Counted from the stretch's first letter, positions 1 through 7,855 are shown. The stretch: 39,866 nucleotides of DNA from an uncultured Flavobacteriaceae bacterium (GCA_937136455.1 CAKZOO010000131.1:1-39866); one strand, 5' to 3'. The notes: generated from the sequence alone by a model not told the origin. Numbers and translations are program-made.

Positions 1-25
1 ACTTTCGACCTGCCTGAAATGCAAA

Positions 26-53
26 CAGCCCCTTCGCTGTCGCGAAGAGGCTG
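26..53 (-). terminator. Displaced terminator of the tRNA-Cys transcript
   Basis: Read on the minus strand, this is an 11-bp stem (arms 43-53 and 26-36, one T-G wobble) with a 6-nt loop, followed by TTTGCATTT. Before insertion the tRNA-Cys 3' end (the att repeat) would lie about 7 bases upstream of it. It therefore fits the native intrinsic terminator of tRNA-Cys, now separated from the gene by the element. The hairpin is seen; the assignment is inference. Confidence 0.6.
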
Positions 54-59
54 TGAAGT

Positions 60-77
60 GCTTAGAGGTTGGGAGCG
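60..77. repeat. attL: 18-bp copy of the tRNA-Cys 3' end
   Basis: The sequence GCTTAGAGGTTGGGAGCG is identical to 35378-35395, which is the 3' end of an intact tRNA-Cys gene. Further inward only a patch (GAGGTTTTG versus TAGGTTTTG) still resembles the tRNA, so the T-arm is not restored on this side. An integrase gene begins 189 bases inside. This is the standard arrangement for a tRNA-targeting integrative element. Confidence 0.9.
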
Positions 78-197
78 TACCACGTAGTAGGTTTTGAAAA
101 TCTTGGAAAATCCTTACGTAGCTTGCCTTGAGGTGCTTTCCTGCACCATTCTAAGCTCTCTTTAAGTGGCATTAATAGAAAACTTAGGGAATGTAAT

Positions 198-205
198 GAC
201 TGCTA
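198..205 (+). other. Candidate arm-type integrase site GACTGCTA (left)
   Basis: The longer string ATGACTGCTA (196-205) recurs at 35318-35327 inside the right end, and GACTGCTA occurs again at 35308-35315. Short repeats on both inner flanks of att sites are typical of arm-type binding sites of integrases with an N-terminal arm-binding domain. The repeat is seen; the function is inferred. Confidence 0.4.
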
Positions 206-265
206 TGCCAATACCCTAGGCTGGTGGTTGCTACTCCCCTATTTTGATTGAAAAATCAATCAATA

Positions 266-1540
266 ATGTCACGACTACCAAAACCACGTTTTAACCTCAA
301 GTCTCCGAAGGCTAAGTCTCATAGCCTGATCTTCCTCGTTTTTCGGTATAGAGGGAACCGCCTACTCTACTCGACTGGCTTAACCATTTCACCTAGTGAA
401 TGGAATCCTCAAACTCAGCGTCCGATCCAAATGGAACGCCGTCCAGATCTCTGGTCTATCCAGAGGCAACTCGATGATTTAGCCTCCTGGTGCATCTCCA
501 TTTACATAGAATCCGAATATGGGCGGATCCGCCCGAAGGATTTCAAAGCTAAGCTTGATCTAAAATCAGGGCGTGCAGATGAGGAAGTCGAGACTCGGAC
601 AGAATTTCTGGAGTTCCTGGATCAGATGCTCGATAGCATGAAAGATCAAGGTATGCGAACGAGCAGTTACTATCCCTACCTGGTTCACGTCAACCTTATT
701 AAAGGCTTTGCAGAAGAAGAAGGTGAATTCACCTATGAAGATGTAGACTGGAATCTTCGGCTCAGGCTGATTGACTGGCTTTCTGCTAAGGAGGTAAAAA
801 TCTCCTACGGCAATAAGTGCCTCAGCATGTTACGCCAATTTTTGGAACGTGCCAGGAGAAAAGGCCTTCACCAAAACACCCAGTATCAGGGTACAGGCTG
901 GTTAGTGCCTCAAAAGAAAGCAGTTGGCCAGAAGGTCATTCTAACCCCAAAGGAGCTTAAATACCTGGCAGATATGCCATTAACAGGCTTTCTGAAGAAG
1001 GTACGAGACCTGTTCCTAATTGGTGCAGGTACAGGGCAACGCTATAGCGATTACTCCCGCTATAAGCCCCATCACTTTTACAAATCTGCAAAAGGCACCC
1101 CTATCCTATCGCTGATCGCTCAAAAGACGGATATACCAGCCATAGTGCCTTTAAACATCTTCCCCTGGCTAATCCCAATACTTGAGGAATACGGCTATCA
1201 CTCTCCAAAGCTCTCCATGCAGAAGATGAATGATGGGCTAAAAGTCCTGTGCCAAAAAGCAGGGTTCGAAGATAAAGTCCTGGTTGTGGAACAGCTGATG
1301 GGCAGAAAAGCCATCGTTCAGAAAAGCTATTTGCCAAAGTACGAGAAGGTCACTTCTCACACTTGCCGCCGAAGCTTTGCCACTAATCTATACCGAATGG
1401 GCTATTCAATCGGGCAGATCATGCCCATGACTGGGCATTCTACTGAAGGGCATTTGAGGACTTACATAGGAATTGACGCAGAAGAGAATGCCGAAAACAT
1501 CGCCTCTGATATCCGCCGAAGGAGGCTTAACGAAGACTAA
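266..1540 (+). CDS. int: Tyrosine recombinase (element integrase)
   Basis: This is a 424-aa site-specific integrase that should insert and excise the element at the tRNA-Cys 3' end. The N-terminus looks like the arm-DNA-binding domain of Bacteroidota integrases (a SLIFLVFRYRGNRLLYSTGL-type beta region and an EWNPQTQR stretch). A SAM-like core-binding domain follows, then the catalytic domain with R259 (GTGQRYSDY), H365 and R368 (HTCRRSF), H391 (TGHST) and nucleophile Y400 (LRTYIG). An in-frame TTG lies at 248, but the ATG at 266 is the more natural start. The gene lies next to attL and reads into the element. The full catalytic set is present, so it is probably active. Confidence 0.93.
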   Translation: MSRLPKPRFNLKSPKAKSHSLIFLVFRYRGNRLLYSTGLTISPSEWNPQTQRPIQMERRPDLWSIQRQLDDLASWCISIYIESEYGRIRPKDFKAKLDLKSGRADEEVETRTEFLEFLDQMLDSMKDQGMRTSSYYPYLVHVNLIKGFAEEEGEFTYEDVDWNLRLRLIDWLSAKEVKISYGNKCLSMLRQFLERARRKGLHQNTQYQGTGWLVPQKKAVGQKVILTPKELKYLADMPLTGFLKKVRDLFLIGAGTGQRYSDYSRYKPHHFYKSAKGTPILSLIAQKTDIPAIVPLNIFPWLIPILEEYGYHSPKLSMQKMNDGLKVLCQKAGFEDKVLVVEQLMGRKAIVQKSYLPKYEKVTSHTCRRSFATNLYRMGYSIGQIMPMTGHSTEGHLRTYIGIDAEENAENIASDIRRRRLNED

Positions 1541-1570
1541 TTTCTTAATCACTTACATAAACTTTTTACC

Positions 1571-2251
1571 ATGCAAAACACGCTAGTAAACCGTGACTTC
1601 GAACGGGCAGTAAAACAGCTTAGGAGGATCCTCCCGAAGCTGTCCTTTGGCCTGCTCATTGGCACCTATTTCATCTCGGCTCTGATCATGGGGATCTTCC
1701 ATTCTCAGAACTCCCCTAACCTGGGGTTCACGATCGCCGCCTTTTTAGTCCCATTAGCTATTCAGGCAGGCAGAGGGACGCTGGTCTTCTTCTTTCAGCT
1801 TAACCCTGCGAGAATCCAAAGCAGGTTCTCAATGGGCATTATCGCCGCTTCTGCCCTACTGGGCTTGTCCCTCTGGGAGGCTTACCTGGTCATGAACCCT
1901 TTCGGGCTGTCCTGGACAGTTTCTGTTTGCACCCTCATGCTGATTGGCTGGGTGATCGAGATCATGATCTTGAAAGAGACCATGTTCGCTTCCCAAATGG
2001 CTCTTTACCAGAATAAGGAGCAATGGGTGGAGCTTCAGAACTTCTATGTAGCGAGGTTCGAGTTCCGCGAGTTCATGGATGAGCTTTACGATGGCAAAAA
2101 CCCAAAGCTTACAGCTGGAGGCGATGCCGAACAAGCTCCTTCTGAAGAGCAAGCCAAGGAGCTTCCCGAAGGCAGTCAGCCCCAAAAGGAGGAACATGAA
2201 GAATTCCTGTTCTCGGGAAACGGATTAAGCCCGACAGGAACAGGGCAATAA
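1571..2251 (+). CDS. Hypothetical four-helix membrane protein
   Basis: I do not recognise this 226-aa protein. Hydrophobic segments at about residues 25-45, 52-75, 85-105 and 115-137 suggest four membrane helices with a short basic N-terminus. The remaining ~90 residues are polar and acidic (E/Q/K-rich), probably a cytoplasmic tail. It starts 30 bases after the integrase stop on the same strand, and the next small gene follows after 32 bases. It is therefore probably co-transcribed with the integrase and may belong to the element's core rather than its cargo. No enzymatic motif is visible. Confidence 0.6.
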   Translation: MQNTLVNRDFERAVKQLRRILPKLSFGLLIGTYFISALIMGIFHSQNSPNLGFTIAAFLVPLAIQAGRGTLVFFFQLNPARIQSRFSMGIIAASALLGLSLWEAYLVMNPFGLSWTVSVCTLMLIGWVIEIMILKETMFASQMALYQNKEQWVELQNFYVARFEFREFMDELYDGKNPKLTAGGDAEQAPSEEQAKELPEGSQPQKEEHEEFLFSGNGLSPTGTGQ

Positions 2252-2283
2252 CCCAGAACCTTTATAGTGCCACCTTTTACGGG

Positions 2284-2547
2284 GTGAATTTGGATCCCAA
2301 AGACCCTCTTCTATCCCGTAATCTGAGCCGCCTGGAAAAGAGGTTTAAGGAGCGATATTACTCTTCCGTACAGAAGGACATCAAACGCAGGCAGAAGGGC
2401 AAGCCTTCTCATGCAACTACTCTGAAGTCGATAAGAGATAATAAGCTCCGCTTAGACCAAGTCCGAGAACTCCGCCGAAGCCTGATTAATGACAGCAGGC
2501 TAAAAGTTATCCGCAACGAAGCTATCCACTCCTTTGCAGAGGGGTGA
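2284..2547 (+). CDS. Small basic hypothetical protein
   Basis: An 87-aa, strongly basic protein rich in R and K, with GTG as first codon (2284). It is predicted to be mostly helical, with a repeated pattern of charged residues (LEKRFKERYY, KDIKRRQKGK, VRELRRSL). A nucleic-acid-binding or scaffold role is possible, but nothing specific is recognised. It follows the membrane protein closely and may end the integrase operon. A 235-base non-coding stretch with a promoter-like sequence follows it. Confidence 0.5.
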   Translation: MNLDPKDPLLSRNLSRLEKRFKERYYSSVQKDIKRRQKGKPSHATTLKSIRDNKLRLDQVRELRRSLINDSRLKVIRNEAIHSFAEG

Positions 2548-2648
2548 AATGTTAAAAACTGTTAAAATTTGATGCAGAAGAGCTGAATTTCAAGGAATGA
2601 GCTGGCTCCATCTGCGACCATCTGGAATAATCATTTTTGAAGTGTGTG

Positions 2649-2663
2649 ATGATCTGTGATCAT
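2649..2663. promoter_or_regulatory. Inverted repeat in the RHH/HTH promoter region
   Basis: ATGATC-TGT-GATCAT is a perfect 6-3-6 inverted repeat, about 50 bases upstream of a promoter-like sequence. Related GTGTGAT strings lie nearby (2642-2650 and 2744-2750). It is a plausible operator for the RHH or HTH protein encoded just downstream. Confidence 0.4.
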
Positions 2664-2713
2664 TTGGTTCAAAATGGACTCAAAACAAGCTTTAAAACCC
2701 TGAATTTCAGCTT

Positions 2714-2745
2714 TTTGCATCATTCAACTACAGCTTCTATATTGT
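2714..2745 (+). promoter_or_regulatory. Bacteroidota-type promoter upstream of the RHH gene
   Basis: A TTTG box at 2714-2717 is followed, after a 20-base spacer, by TATATTGT at 2738-2745, close to the Bacteroidota -33 TTTG / -7 TAnnTTTG consensus. The RHH start codon lies 38 bases further on. Confidence 0.5.
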
Positions 2746-2782
2746 GTGATATGAAACGTTTTACACCATTCAATCAATCACA

Positions 2783-2980
2783 ATGATCTTAAATAATGCC
2801 ATTTTCAAGAGGGATGATTTCCTGAATGCCAGAGTCCCGAAGGAAGTGAAAAAGCAGTTCGAAGCTCTTGCCCTTGCTAAGGGCAAAAGCAAGAGTGAAT
2901 TCATTCTCGAACTAGTCCTAAAAGAACTAGAGCGGGAGGGGATTCAGATTAAACCAGATTCCAATAACCTTCAAAAATAA
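2783..2980 (+). CDS. Ribbon-helix-helix (CopG/Arc-like) DNA-binding protein
   Basis: A 65-aa protein. Residues ~15-50 (FLNARVPKEVKKQFEALALA, then KGKSKSEFILELVLKELERE) read as a beta strand followed by two helices of the ribbon-helix-helix fold. Such proteins act as dimeric repressors or accessory DNA-binding factors in mobile elements. It lies downstream of a promoter-like sequence with an inverted repeat and 8 bases before a helix-turn-helix gene, so it probably regulates this small operon or the replication genes beyond it. The specific role is unknown. Confidence 0.65.
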   Translation: MILNNAIFKRDDFLNARVPKEVKKQFEALALAKGKSKSEFILELVLKELEREGIQIKPDSNNLQK

Positions 2981-2988
2981 CAATAACC

Positions 2989-3288
2989 ATGAGTTTAAAA
3001 ATCACACTTCACGAACTAACCCCTTCAGAATTGGCCGCACTTATCCGTGAGCTTGTTCGAGATGAATTTGACGACATTTCCAACAAGCTTCAAAGAGTGG
3101 TGGGAGAGGATGACCTGGTAAGCACAGGCACAGCTTGCCGATTACTGGGAGTATCTAATAGAACACTGAAAATTCTAACCGATAGGGGAGATTTTACGGT
3201 CTATTACCACCTCAAGGAAAAGCGGTTCAACAGGGGGGAGCTGATCGATTATCGAAACCGTTACATGACACCAAGAAAAAGGGGCTGA
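2989..3288 (+). CDS. Excisionase-like winged helix-turn-helix protein
   Basis: A 99-aa protein with a helical N-terminal segment (LTPSELAALIRELVRDEFDDI). A MerR/excisionase-type HTH follows at ~residues 43-85 (LVSTGTACRLLGVSNRTLKI, then a wing ending in KRFNRGELIDY). This is the HTH_17 type commonly found as Xis-like or regulatory proteins in Bacteroidota integrative elements. It may assist excision at attL/attR or regulate transcription. It is co-directional with the RHH gene, and a strong terminator overlaps its stop codon. Confidence 0.7.
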   Translation: MSLKITLHELTPSELAALIRELVRDEFDDISNKLQRVVGEDDLVSTGTACRLLGVSNRTLKILTDRGDFTVYYHLKEKRFNRGELIDYRNRYMTPRKRG

Positions 3289-3310
3289 TGTGAGAGTCCA
3301 GCCCCTTTTT
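3276..3310 (+). terminator. Strong intrinsic terminator
   Basis: A perfect 12-bp stem (AAAAAGGGGCTG / CAGCCCCTTTTT) with an 11-nt loop ends in a T-run. The upstream arm overlaps the last codons of the HTH gene. It separates the regulator operon from the VapE helicase gene. The A/T symmetry means it could act in both directions. Confidence 0.9.
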
Positions 3311-3336
3311 GCTAAGGTGTCTTTAAACACAATATC

Positions 3337-4644
3337 ATGTCCAAAGATAAGCAGAATTATGATAAAAAGCGAGTTGAAATACCTGAAAACACTGACTTAA
3401 ACGGAGACAGCAAACTGCTTCAGCTTGAAGCCTCCTTAAAGAGTTTTGCCGATTTCCGTTTCAACTCCATTACTCGCTTCCCCGAGGTAAAGTATCTCGA
3501 AGAAGGCACCTGGAAGCGGATTGATGATTTCACCTTGAATTCTATCGTCAGAAAGCTCAAAGGCTTGGGGATCACCCATGCCAGTAAGAGCAAGGTCGGG
3601 GACTTGCTTGAAAGTGACTTTTCAAAGCAGGTTAACCCGATCAAAGAGTATTTCAACCAGCTCAATGGTTTTAATGGCGACCCGATAGGCGAACTAGTCA
3701 GTACTGTTAGCCTGGCTTGTGACCCCGCTTCAAAGCCCGAGCGGAATAAGATGTTCCGCAAGTACCTACAGAAGTGGTTAGTCGGTGCAGTTGCCAATGT
3801 TTTCTTAGAGGATAAATGTGCTAATCAGCTCTGTTTTATCCTTGCTGGCCCACAAGGTGTTTTTAAATCCACCTGGATCAGCAACCTTTGCCCTGAAGCA
3901 CTTTCGGCATATTATGTCGAGGGTGCTTTAGACCCCGACAATAAAGACTCTATGCTGGCCACTGCCAGCAACTTTATTTTTAACCTCGATGATTACTTTG
4001 CTGGCATCACTTCTCGCAAAATCAACGAGTTCAAAGGGCTATTGACCAAGAACAAGATCAAGGTCAGGAGGTCTTATGCCAGATATGCGGAAGAGCTTCC
4101 TAAGATCTGCTCCTTCATTGCCTCCAGCAATGAGGCTCAGTTCCTGCATGACCCCACAGGCAATAGGAGGTTCCTTCCCTTCGAAGTCGAGAAAATCGAC
4201 ATTCAGTCGGCTCAGAAGATCGATATTGACCAGGTCTGGTCTCAGGCTCTAACCTGTTTCAGGGAAGGCTATATCTATTGGCTGGAGAAAGCCGACCAAG
4301 TTGAGCTATCAGAGTATAATGAGCAGTTTGAAGTCCAGTCAAATGAATATGAGACACTGGTCACTTACCTAAAACCGCCAGATGAAGGGGAAGTCCCAGA
4401 GGCTGACCTCACAAATGCGGAGATCCTCGCTCACCTGCAGGATAAGGTTTCCATTAAAATTTCAGCCAAGAAGCTAGGGGAGGCTCTCAGAAAGGCAAAC
4501 TTTCCGAGATACCAGAAGCGTCGGAATAACCGCCGTTCCTGGGTTTATGGTGTCATCTATGCTGATGATGCCGACATCTATTCAGGAAGGCAACCAACCG
4601 ACCCCAGCCAAAAGCAACAGGCGGCAGGGGAGGATAATTCTTAG
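3337..4644 (+). CDS. VapE-like superfamily 3 replication helicase
   Basis: A 435-aa P-loop ATPase resembling virulence-associated protein E (VapE), a family found in phage satellites and Bacteroidota mobilizable elements. Walker A is at residues 170-179 (AGPQGVFKST) and an acidic Walker B-like site is at D218/D219 (FNLDDYF). A conserved sensor-like region follows (SSNEAQFLHDPTGNRRFLPF, ~263-282). Expected role: replicative helicase/initiator of the left module, working with the PriCT-type primase downstream. The intergenic segment between the two genes carries repeated ATCTTGTG motifs that could be its origin. It follows a strong terminator, so it has its own transcription start. Confidence 0.85.
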   Translation: MSKDKQNYDKKRVEIPENTDLNGDSKLLQLEASLKSFADFRFNSITRFPEVKYLEEGTWKRIDDFTLNSIVRKLKGLGITHASKSKVGDLLESDFSKQVNPIKEYFNQLNGFNGDPIGELVSTVSLACDPASKPERNKMFRKYLQKWLVGAVANVFLEDKCANQLCFILAGPQGVFKSTWISNLCPEALSAYYVEGALDPDNKDSMLATASNFIFNLDDYFAGITSRKINEFKGLLTKNKIKVRRSYARYAEELPKICSFIASSNEAQFLHDPTGNRRFLPFEVEKIDIQSAQKIDIDQVWSQALTCFREGYIYWLEKADQVELSEYNEQFEVQSNEYETLVTYLKPPDEGEVPEADLTNAEILAHLQDKVSIKISAKKLGEALRKANFPRYQKRRNNRRSWVYGVIYADDADIYSGRQPTDPSQKQQAAGEDNS

Positions 4645-4656
4645 TTTTTACAAAAC

Positions 4657-4759
4657 TATCTTGTGCATCTTGTGACAAAACCCCTAACCCCTTGATTATA
4701 AAACCCTTAGCCGTCACAACTTCGAAAAAATCAATCTTGTGCAATCTTGTGAAGTTGTG
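4657..4759. repeat. Iteron-like cluster between helicase and primase genes (candidate origin)
   Basis: Direct copies of ATCTTGTG occur at 4658, 4667, 4734 and 4744. Two inverted elements, GTCACAACTTC (4713-4723) and GAAGTTGTG (4751-4759), are also present. A 21-bp block at 4657-4677 is repeated exactly, in inverted orientation, at 34802-34822 near the other end of the element. In SaPI-type satellites the origin lies beside the SF3 helicase gene and consists of short iterons, so this is a candidate origin. The repeats are seen; the function is inferred. Confidence 0.5.
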
Positions 4760-4778
4760 CCACTTCAATCGACTAGCA

Positions 4779-5663
4779 ATGAAATCAGTTCTGAACGTTG
4801 AGGTAAGCTGTTTTAAGTCCTATCTGGATACTGAGCCAAGGCCAGTAAACCTATTGACCTGGCTTCGGTCAACCAAGTACGCCGAAGCCGTCAATGAGAT
4901 TAGGACTATTGAGGATAAAAACCGCAGGGACGAGATTAAAGCCACTCTGCCTGCAGTTACAGTAAGTGGCACTTTCTTCCCCAGTAGGGCAGAAGAAAAC
5001 ATCGTCCGCCATTCCAAGCTGATCTGCATAGATATTGACCCTAAAGGCAATGAGCATATCCAGAACTTCCAGGAGCTGAAAGAACAGCTCTTCCATATCC
5101 AGAATGTCGCCTATGCAGGTCTCTCAGCCTCAGGGATGGGCTTTTTCCTGATCATCCCTATTGCTTACCCCAAACGGCATAAACAGCATTTTAAAGCCAT
5201 TAAACAGTATTTCAATGATATTGGGCTTACGGTGGATTCTGCCCCTCAGAATGTAGCCTCTCTTCGGGGCTATTCCTTTGATGAGAATGCCTTTTTCAGG
5301 CATGATGCTATCCCTTTCAGAAAATGGTCGGATTTGAGAAACCCAAAGCCTGGGCATTCTTTCAGCCTCAATATGAATGCCACGGGTACAAGAGCAAGGG
5401 TAGAATCGGTGATCGCCCAGCTGGAAGCCAATCGGATTGACATCACCTCTTATGAGCCAGATTGGTTCAGGGTTGCTTGTGCTTTTGCTAATGAGTTCGG
5501 GGAATCAGGTCGAGGTTACTTCCATACCGTTAGCCAGTTCCATCCTAAATATGACCACAACGAGGCCGACAAGAAATATGACTATGCCCTCAAGGGTAGA
5601 TACCGGTCGATCACTATCGGCACCTTCTTCAAATTTGCCAGGCAGTCTATGAGCGGGATATGA
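4779..5663 (+). CDS. BT4734-type primase-like protein with PriCT-2-like domain
   Basis: A 294-aa protein. The N-terminal half matches the BT4734/VirE-N-like fold of Bacteroidota elements (FFPSRAEENIVRHSKLICID with acidic IDID, and AGLSASGMGFFLIIPI), which resembles archaeo-eukaryotic primase domains. The C-terminal ~70 residues (DITSYEPDWFRVACAFANEF, then GRGYFHTVSQFHPKYD and the ADKKYDYALKG tail) resemble the primase C-terminal domain PriCT-2. It probably makes primers for the element together with the VapE-like helicase just upstream. An in-frame ATG-like extension reaches 4692 but runs through the repeat cluster, so the ATG at 4779 is preferred. Confidence 0.75.
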   Translation: MKSVLNVEVSCFKSYLDTEPRPVNLLTWLRSTKYAEAVNEIRTIEDKNRRDEIKATLPAVTVSGTFFPSRAEENIVRHSKLICIDIDPKGNEHIQNFQELKEQLFHIQNVAYAGLSASGMGFFLIIPIAYPKRHKQHFKAIKQYFNDIGLTVDSAPQNVASLRGYSFDENAFFRHDAIPFRKWSDLRNPKPGHSFSLNMNATGTRARVESVIAQLEANRIDITSYEPDWFRVACAFANEFGESGRGYFHTVSQFHPKYDHNEADKKYDYALKGRYRSITIGTFFKFARQSMSGI

Positions 5664-5733
5664 ATACTTGCGTCTCTTTGGTAATCAAGCCTAAATTTTA
5701 CTGATATATTCTTCCGAAATTACTCAGCTTGGT

Positions 5734-5741
5734 TAGTTTTG
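5734..5741 (+). promoter_or_regulatory. -7 promoter box TAGTTTTG
   Basis: The box matches the Bacteroidota TAnnTTTG -7 consensus, 22 bases upstream of the ATG at 5763. No clear -33 TTTG was found at the usual spacing. A nearby ATCTTGTAACA string resembles the iteron-like motif of 4657-4759. Confidence 0.45.
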
Positions 5742-5762
5742 TGTATTACATCTTGTAACACA

Positions 5763-6053
5763 ATGCTAATGGAAGGATTTGAATCGAATATAAAGATGAT
5801 CTGTCTGGAGACTGATGCCTTCAAGGCTCTAGTCTCTGAGGTGGCAACCCAGATCAAAGAAGAGGTATTTGATTCCACAAATCCCTGGGTTGATGAAGAA
5901 GAAGCCCGAAGATTGCTCCATATCGATTCTAAGACTACACTCCACAAATACCGAAGCGAAGGCAAGATTGAGTATAGCAAGCTCACTGCGAAAAAGATTG
6001 TCTACAGCCGTAAATCGATCATGGAGTTTATTGAAAACAGAAAAGGCCAATAG
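5763..6053 (+). CDS. Helix-turn-helix (excisionase family) protein
   Basis: A 96-aa protein. The N-terminus is helical (LETDAFKALVSEVATQIKEE). A winged HTH of the HTH_17 type follows at about residues 48-90 (WVDEEEARRLLHIDSKTTLH, then EGKIEYSKLTAKKIVYSRKS and IMEFI). This architecture is common beside mobilization and excision genes of Bacteroidota elements. A TTG-initiated extension to 5739 is possible, but the -7 box at 5734-5741 argues for the ATG at 5763 (or 5769). The next gene starts 2 bases after its stop, indicating translational coupling. Confidence 0.75.
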   Translation: MLMEGFESNIKMICLETDAFKALVSEVATQIKEEVFDSTNPWVDEEEARRLLHIDSKTTLHKYRSEGKIEYSKLTAKKIVYSRKSIMEFIENRKGQ

Positions 6054-6055
6054 CT

Positions 6056-6352
6056 ATGAGTAAAGAGAATAACGACCTGGTGGAAGGCTTTAATGCTGGA
6101 TATATGATCGAACAGCACCGTCCTGAATTAGCCAGCCAGCTAGTACAAAGCCTCGGTCATGAATCGAATAAGGGTAAAGAGCCATTTACCGAAGGCTTCA
6201 TCAAAGGCAATGAAGAGTCCCTGAAAGAAAGGCAGATTACTAAATCTAAGTCTATTTCTAAGCTTAAAAGCTTTGGGAAGGATAGGATACCCAAGCCCAC
6301 TCGGAGTAAGGATAGGGGCAAAGATGGGAAAGGATTTGAAATTGATCGGTAA
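6056..6352 (+). CDS. Small hydrophilic hypothetical protein
   Basis: A 98-aa protein with no recognised domain. The first half contains two related segments (LVEGFNAGYMIEQHRPELAS and PFTEGFIKGNEES); the second half is rich in K, S, R and D and looks disordered. It starts 2 bases after the HTH gene stop, so the two are almost certainly co-expressed, which suggests an accessory role linked to that regulator. No membrane segment or catalytic motif is visible. Confidence 0.55.
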   Translation: MSKENNDLVEGFNAGYMIEQHRPELASQLVQSLGHESNKGKEPFTEGFIKGNEESLKERQITKSKSISKLKSFGKDRIPKPTRSKDRGKDGKGFEIDR

Positions 6353-6370
6353 ATCCTAAACTCAAAAGCT

Positions 6371-6937
6371 ATGAAGGTTAAAAATCAGTATCTACAAAAG
6401 ATTCCTAGAACTCTGAATAATGAAAAAATCGACTCAGCTATTGAAGAATACTTTTCAATCTTGTCGAAAACGAGCATAAACATAGATTCAAAAAATGTAC
6501 TCAGTCTATTTAAACAATTGAAAAGAGAAAGGGTCAAACAAGGACCATACCCTGGTTTAACAGTATTTGAAGTTGCGAACAGAGTAATGACTGATCTAGT
6601 AATACTCTTCGGTGTAAAGAAGCTCTTAAAACAGGAAGAGGATTATATGATTTTTGATGAGTATACAATTGAGCTAGGCAACGAAAACAACCAATCCTTT
6701 GATATTCAGGCACAAAAAGAGAACAAAAAGCTTAGAGGAGAAGCTTTTAACGTTGCAAGCTCTTTCTTCCAAGGTAAAAAATCAAGTGCCTTATCTAAAT
6801 TAAGAAAGAACAATCATAATAATGACACAATCGTAATCCTTTATAATTCCGATGCCCCAAAAAAGGGCAAAGACTATAAACCAGTTTTTGTCGAGAATGA
6901 ATTTCACCTGCCTGTTCAACTCGACTTTAACATCTGA
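6371..6937 (+). CDS. Hypothetical protein, possible PD-(D/E)XK-like nuclease
   Basis: A 188-aa protein. Residues ~95-160 (YTIELGNENNQSFDIQAQKE, then KKLRGEAFNVASSFFQGKKS and a hydrophobic DTIVILYN strand) show a spaced E...D-x-Q-x-x-K pattern with a later strand. This is compatible with, but does not prove, a restriction-endonuclease-like core. Its composition is more A+T-rich than the genes before it. It is followed, tail to tail, by a DUF2806-like gene; both look like cargo. If the fold is right it could be a defence or DNA-processing enzyme; otherwise its function is unknown. Confidence 0.4.
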   Translation: MKVKNQYLQKIPRTLNNEKIDSAIEEYFSILSKTSINIDSKNVLSLFKQLKRERVKQGPYPGLTVFEVANRVMTDLVILFGVKKLLKQEEDYMIFDEYTIELGNENNQSFDIQAQKENKKLRGEAFNVASSFFQGKKSSALSKLRKNNHNNDTIVILYNSDAPKKGKDYKPVFVENEFHLPVQLDFNI

Positions 6938-6970
6938 AAGCTTCTTAAAGAACCAAGGATAGACTAATGT

Positions 6971-7855
6971 CTATTTCTTGATTATTTCAATAGAAAAGGA
7001 ATTGTCCTTGATTGCTTTATTACCTCTTTCTTTGCTAGCATTATGCTGACGATAAAAATGATCTAAATAATTTTGATCCAGGCTTATATTCAAACCTTCA
7101 GCTAATTGTAACCCAGCAATAGAAACATTTATCGCATTCAAGCTGGATTGTCCTTCAACCTCCATTGGGGTAAGCTTAAGGATTCTATGTGCATCTTCAT
7201 GGATAATCTGATCCACTTGTGGGAAATTAAATCTAACAACAGAAGAATTTAAAATACCTAAATGATCCAAATGCCATAAATCTCCATTTACATGAATGTT
7301 ATTGACCTCGTCAATATCAAAAATTGTCATTATATCAATGATTCCATATTTGACTCCGTTAAAATTAAATCTGAAAATAAACGGAGCAACTCTTTCAAAT
7401 ATTCGACAGGACTCTGGTGAAAATCTTTTTAAAACATCTAATGTGACACGAGATATCTGATTCTCTTCTTGAACACTTGATGCCAGTATTCTAGCCCAAA
7501 TATCCTGTAAAGACTCATCACCTATATCCTTGGATGAATCTAAAAAATAGTTCAGCCAATCTTCGTCGATTTTTGACACCTGATCAGATTGACCTAAATA
7601 TCCTATAGCTTTAGACCCAATTGATTCTAAATTATATTGTCTGCGTAATTCAGCTCTTAATTGACGATGCTTAGCTCTTTCGGCAAGCTTTAATGTCTCA
7701 ATCTCTAACTCGTGTTTTACATTCCTTCTCTCAATAATCCTATCTGCTTTTGCAGAGGCAATCTTTTTTAATGGATCAATAACTATTCCACATGCATCTT
7801 TTAATATGAGAGAAAGGGTTTCAGCTGCCTTCCCAAATCCAGAAGTCCCGTCCAT
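6971..7855 (-). CDS. DUF2806-like protein (possible abortive-infection/defence factor)
   Basis: A 294-aa protein. A glycine/alanine-containing N-terminus is followed by a charged helix (about residues 35-75, RIIERRNVKHELEIETLKLA), likely coiled coil. Then comes the block DEDWLNYFLDSSKDIGDESL / QDIWARILASSV, which I associate with DUF2806, followed by RVTLDVLKRFSPESC. The C-terminal third is mixed alpha/beta without a catalytic signature. Proteins of this kind are scattered in mobile elements and are often suspected of defence roles; that function is inference. Its low G+C and reversed orientation suggest independent acquisition. Confidence 0.55.
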   Translation of the reverse strand: MDGTSGFGKAAETLSLILKDACGIVIDPLKKIASAKADRIIERRNVKHELEIETLKLAERAKHRQLRAELRRQYNLESIGSKAIGYLGQSDQVSKIDEDWLNYFLDSSKDIGDESLQDIWARILASSVQEENQISRVTLDVLKRFSPESCRIFERVAPFIFRFNFNGVKYGIIDIMTIFDIDEVNNIHVNGDLWHLDHLGILNSSVVRFNFPQVDQIIHEDAHRILKLTPMEVEGQSSLNAINVSIAGLQLAEGLNISLDQNYLDHFYRQHNASKERGNKAIKDNSFSIEIIKK

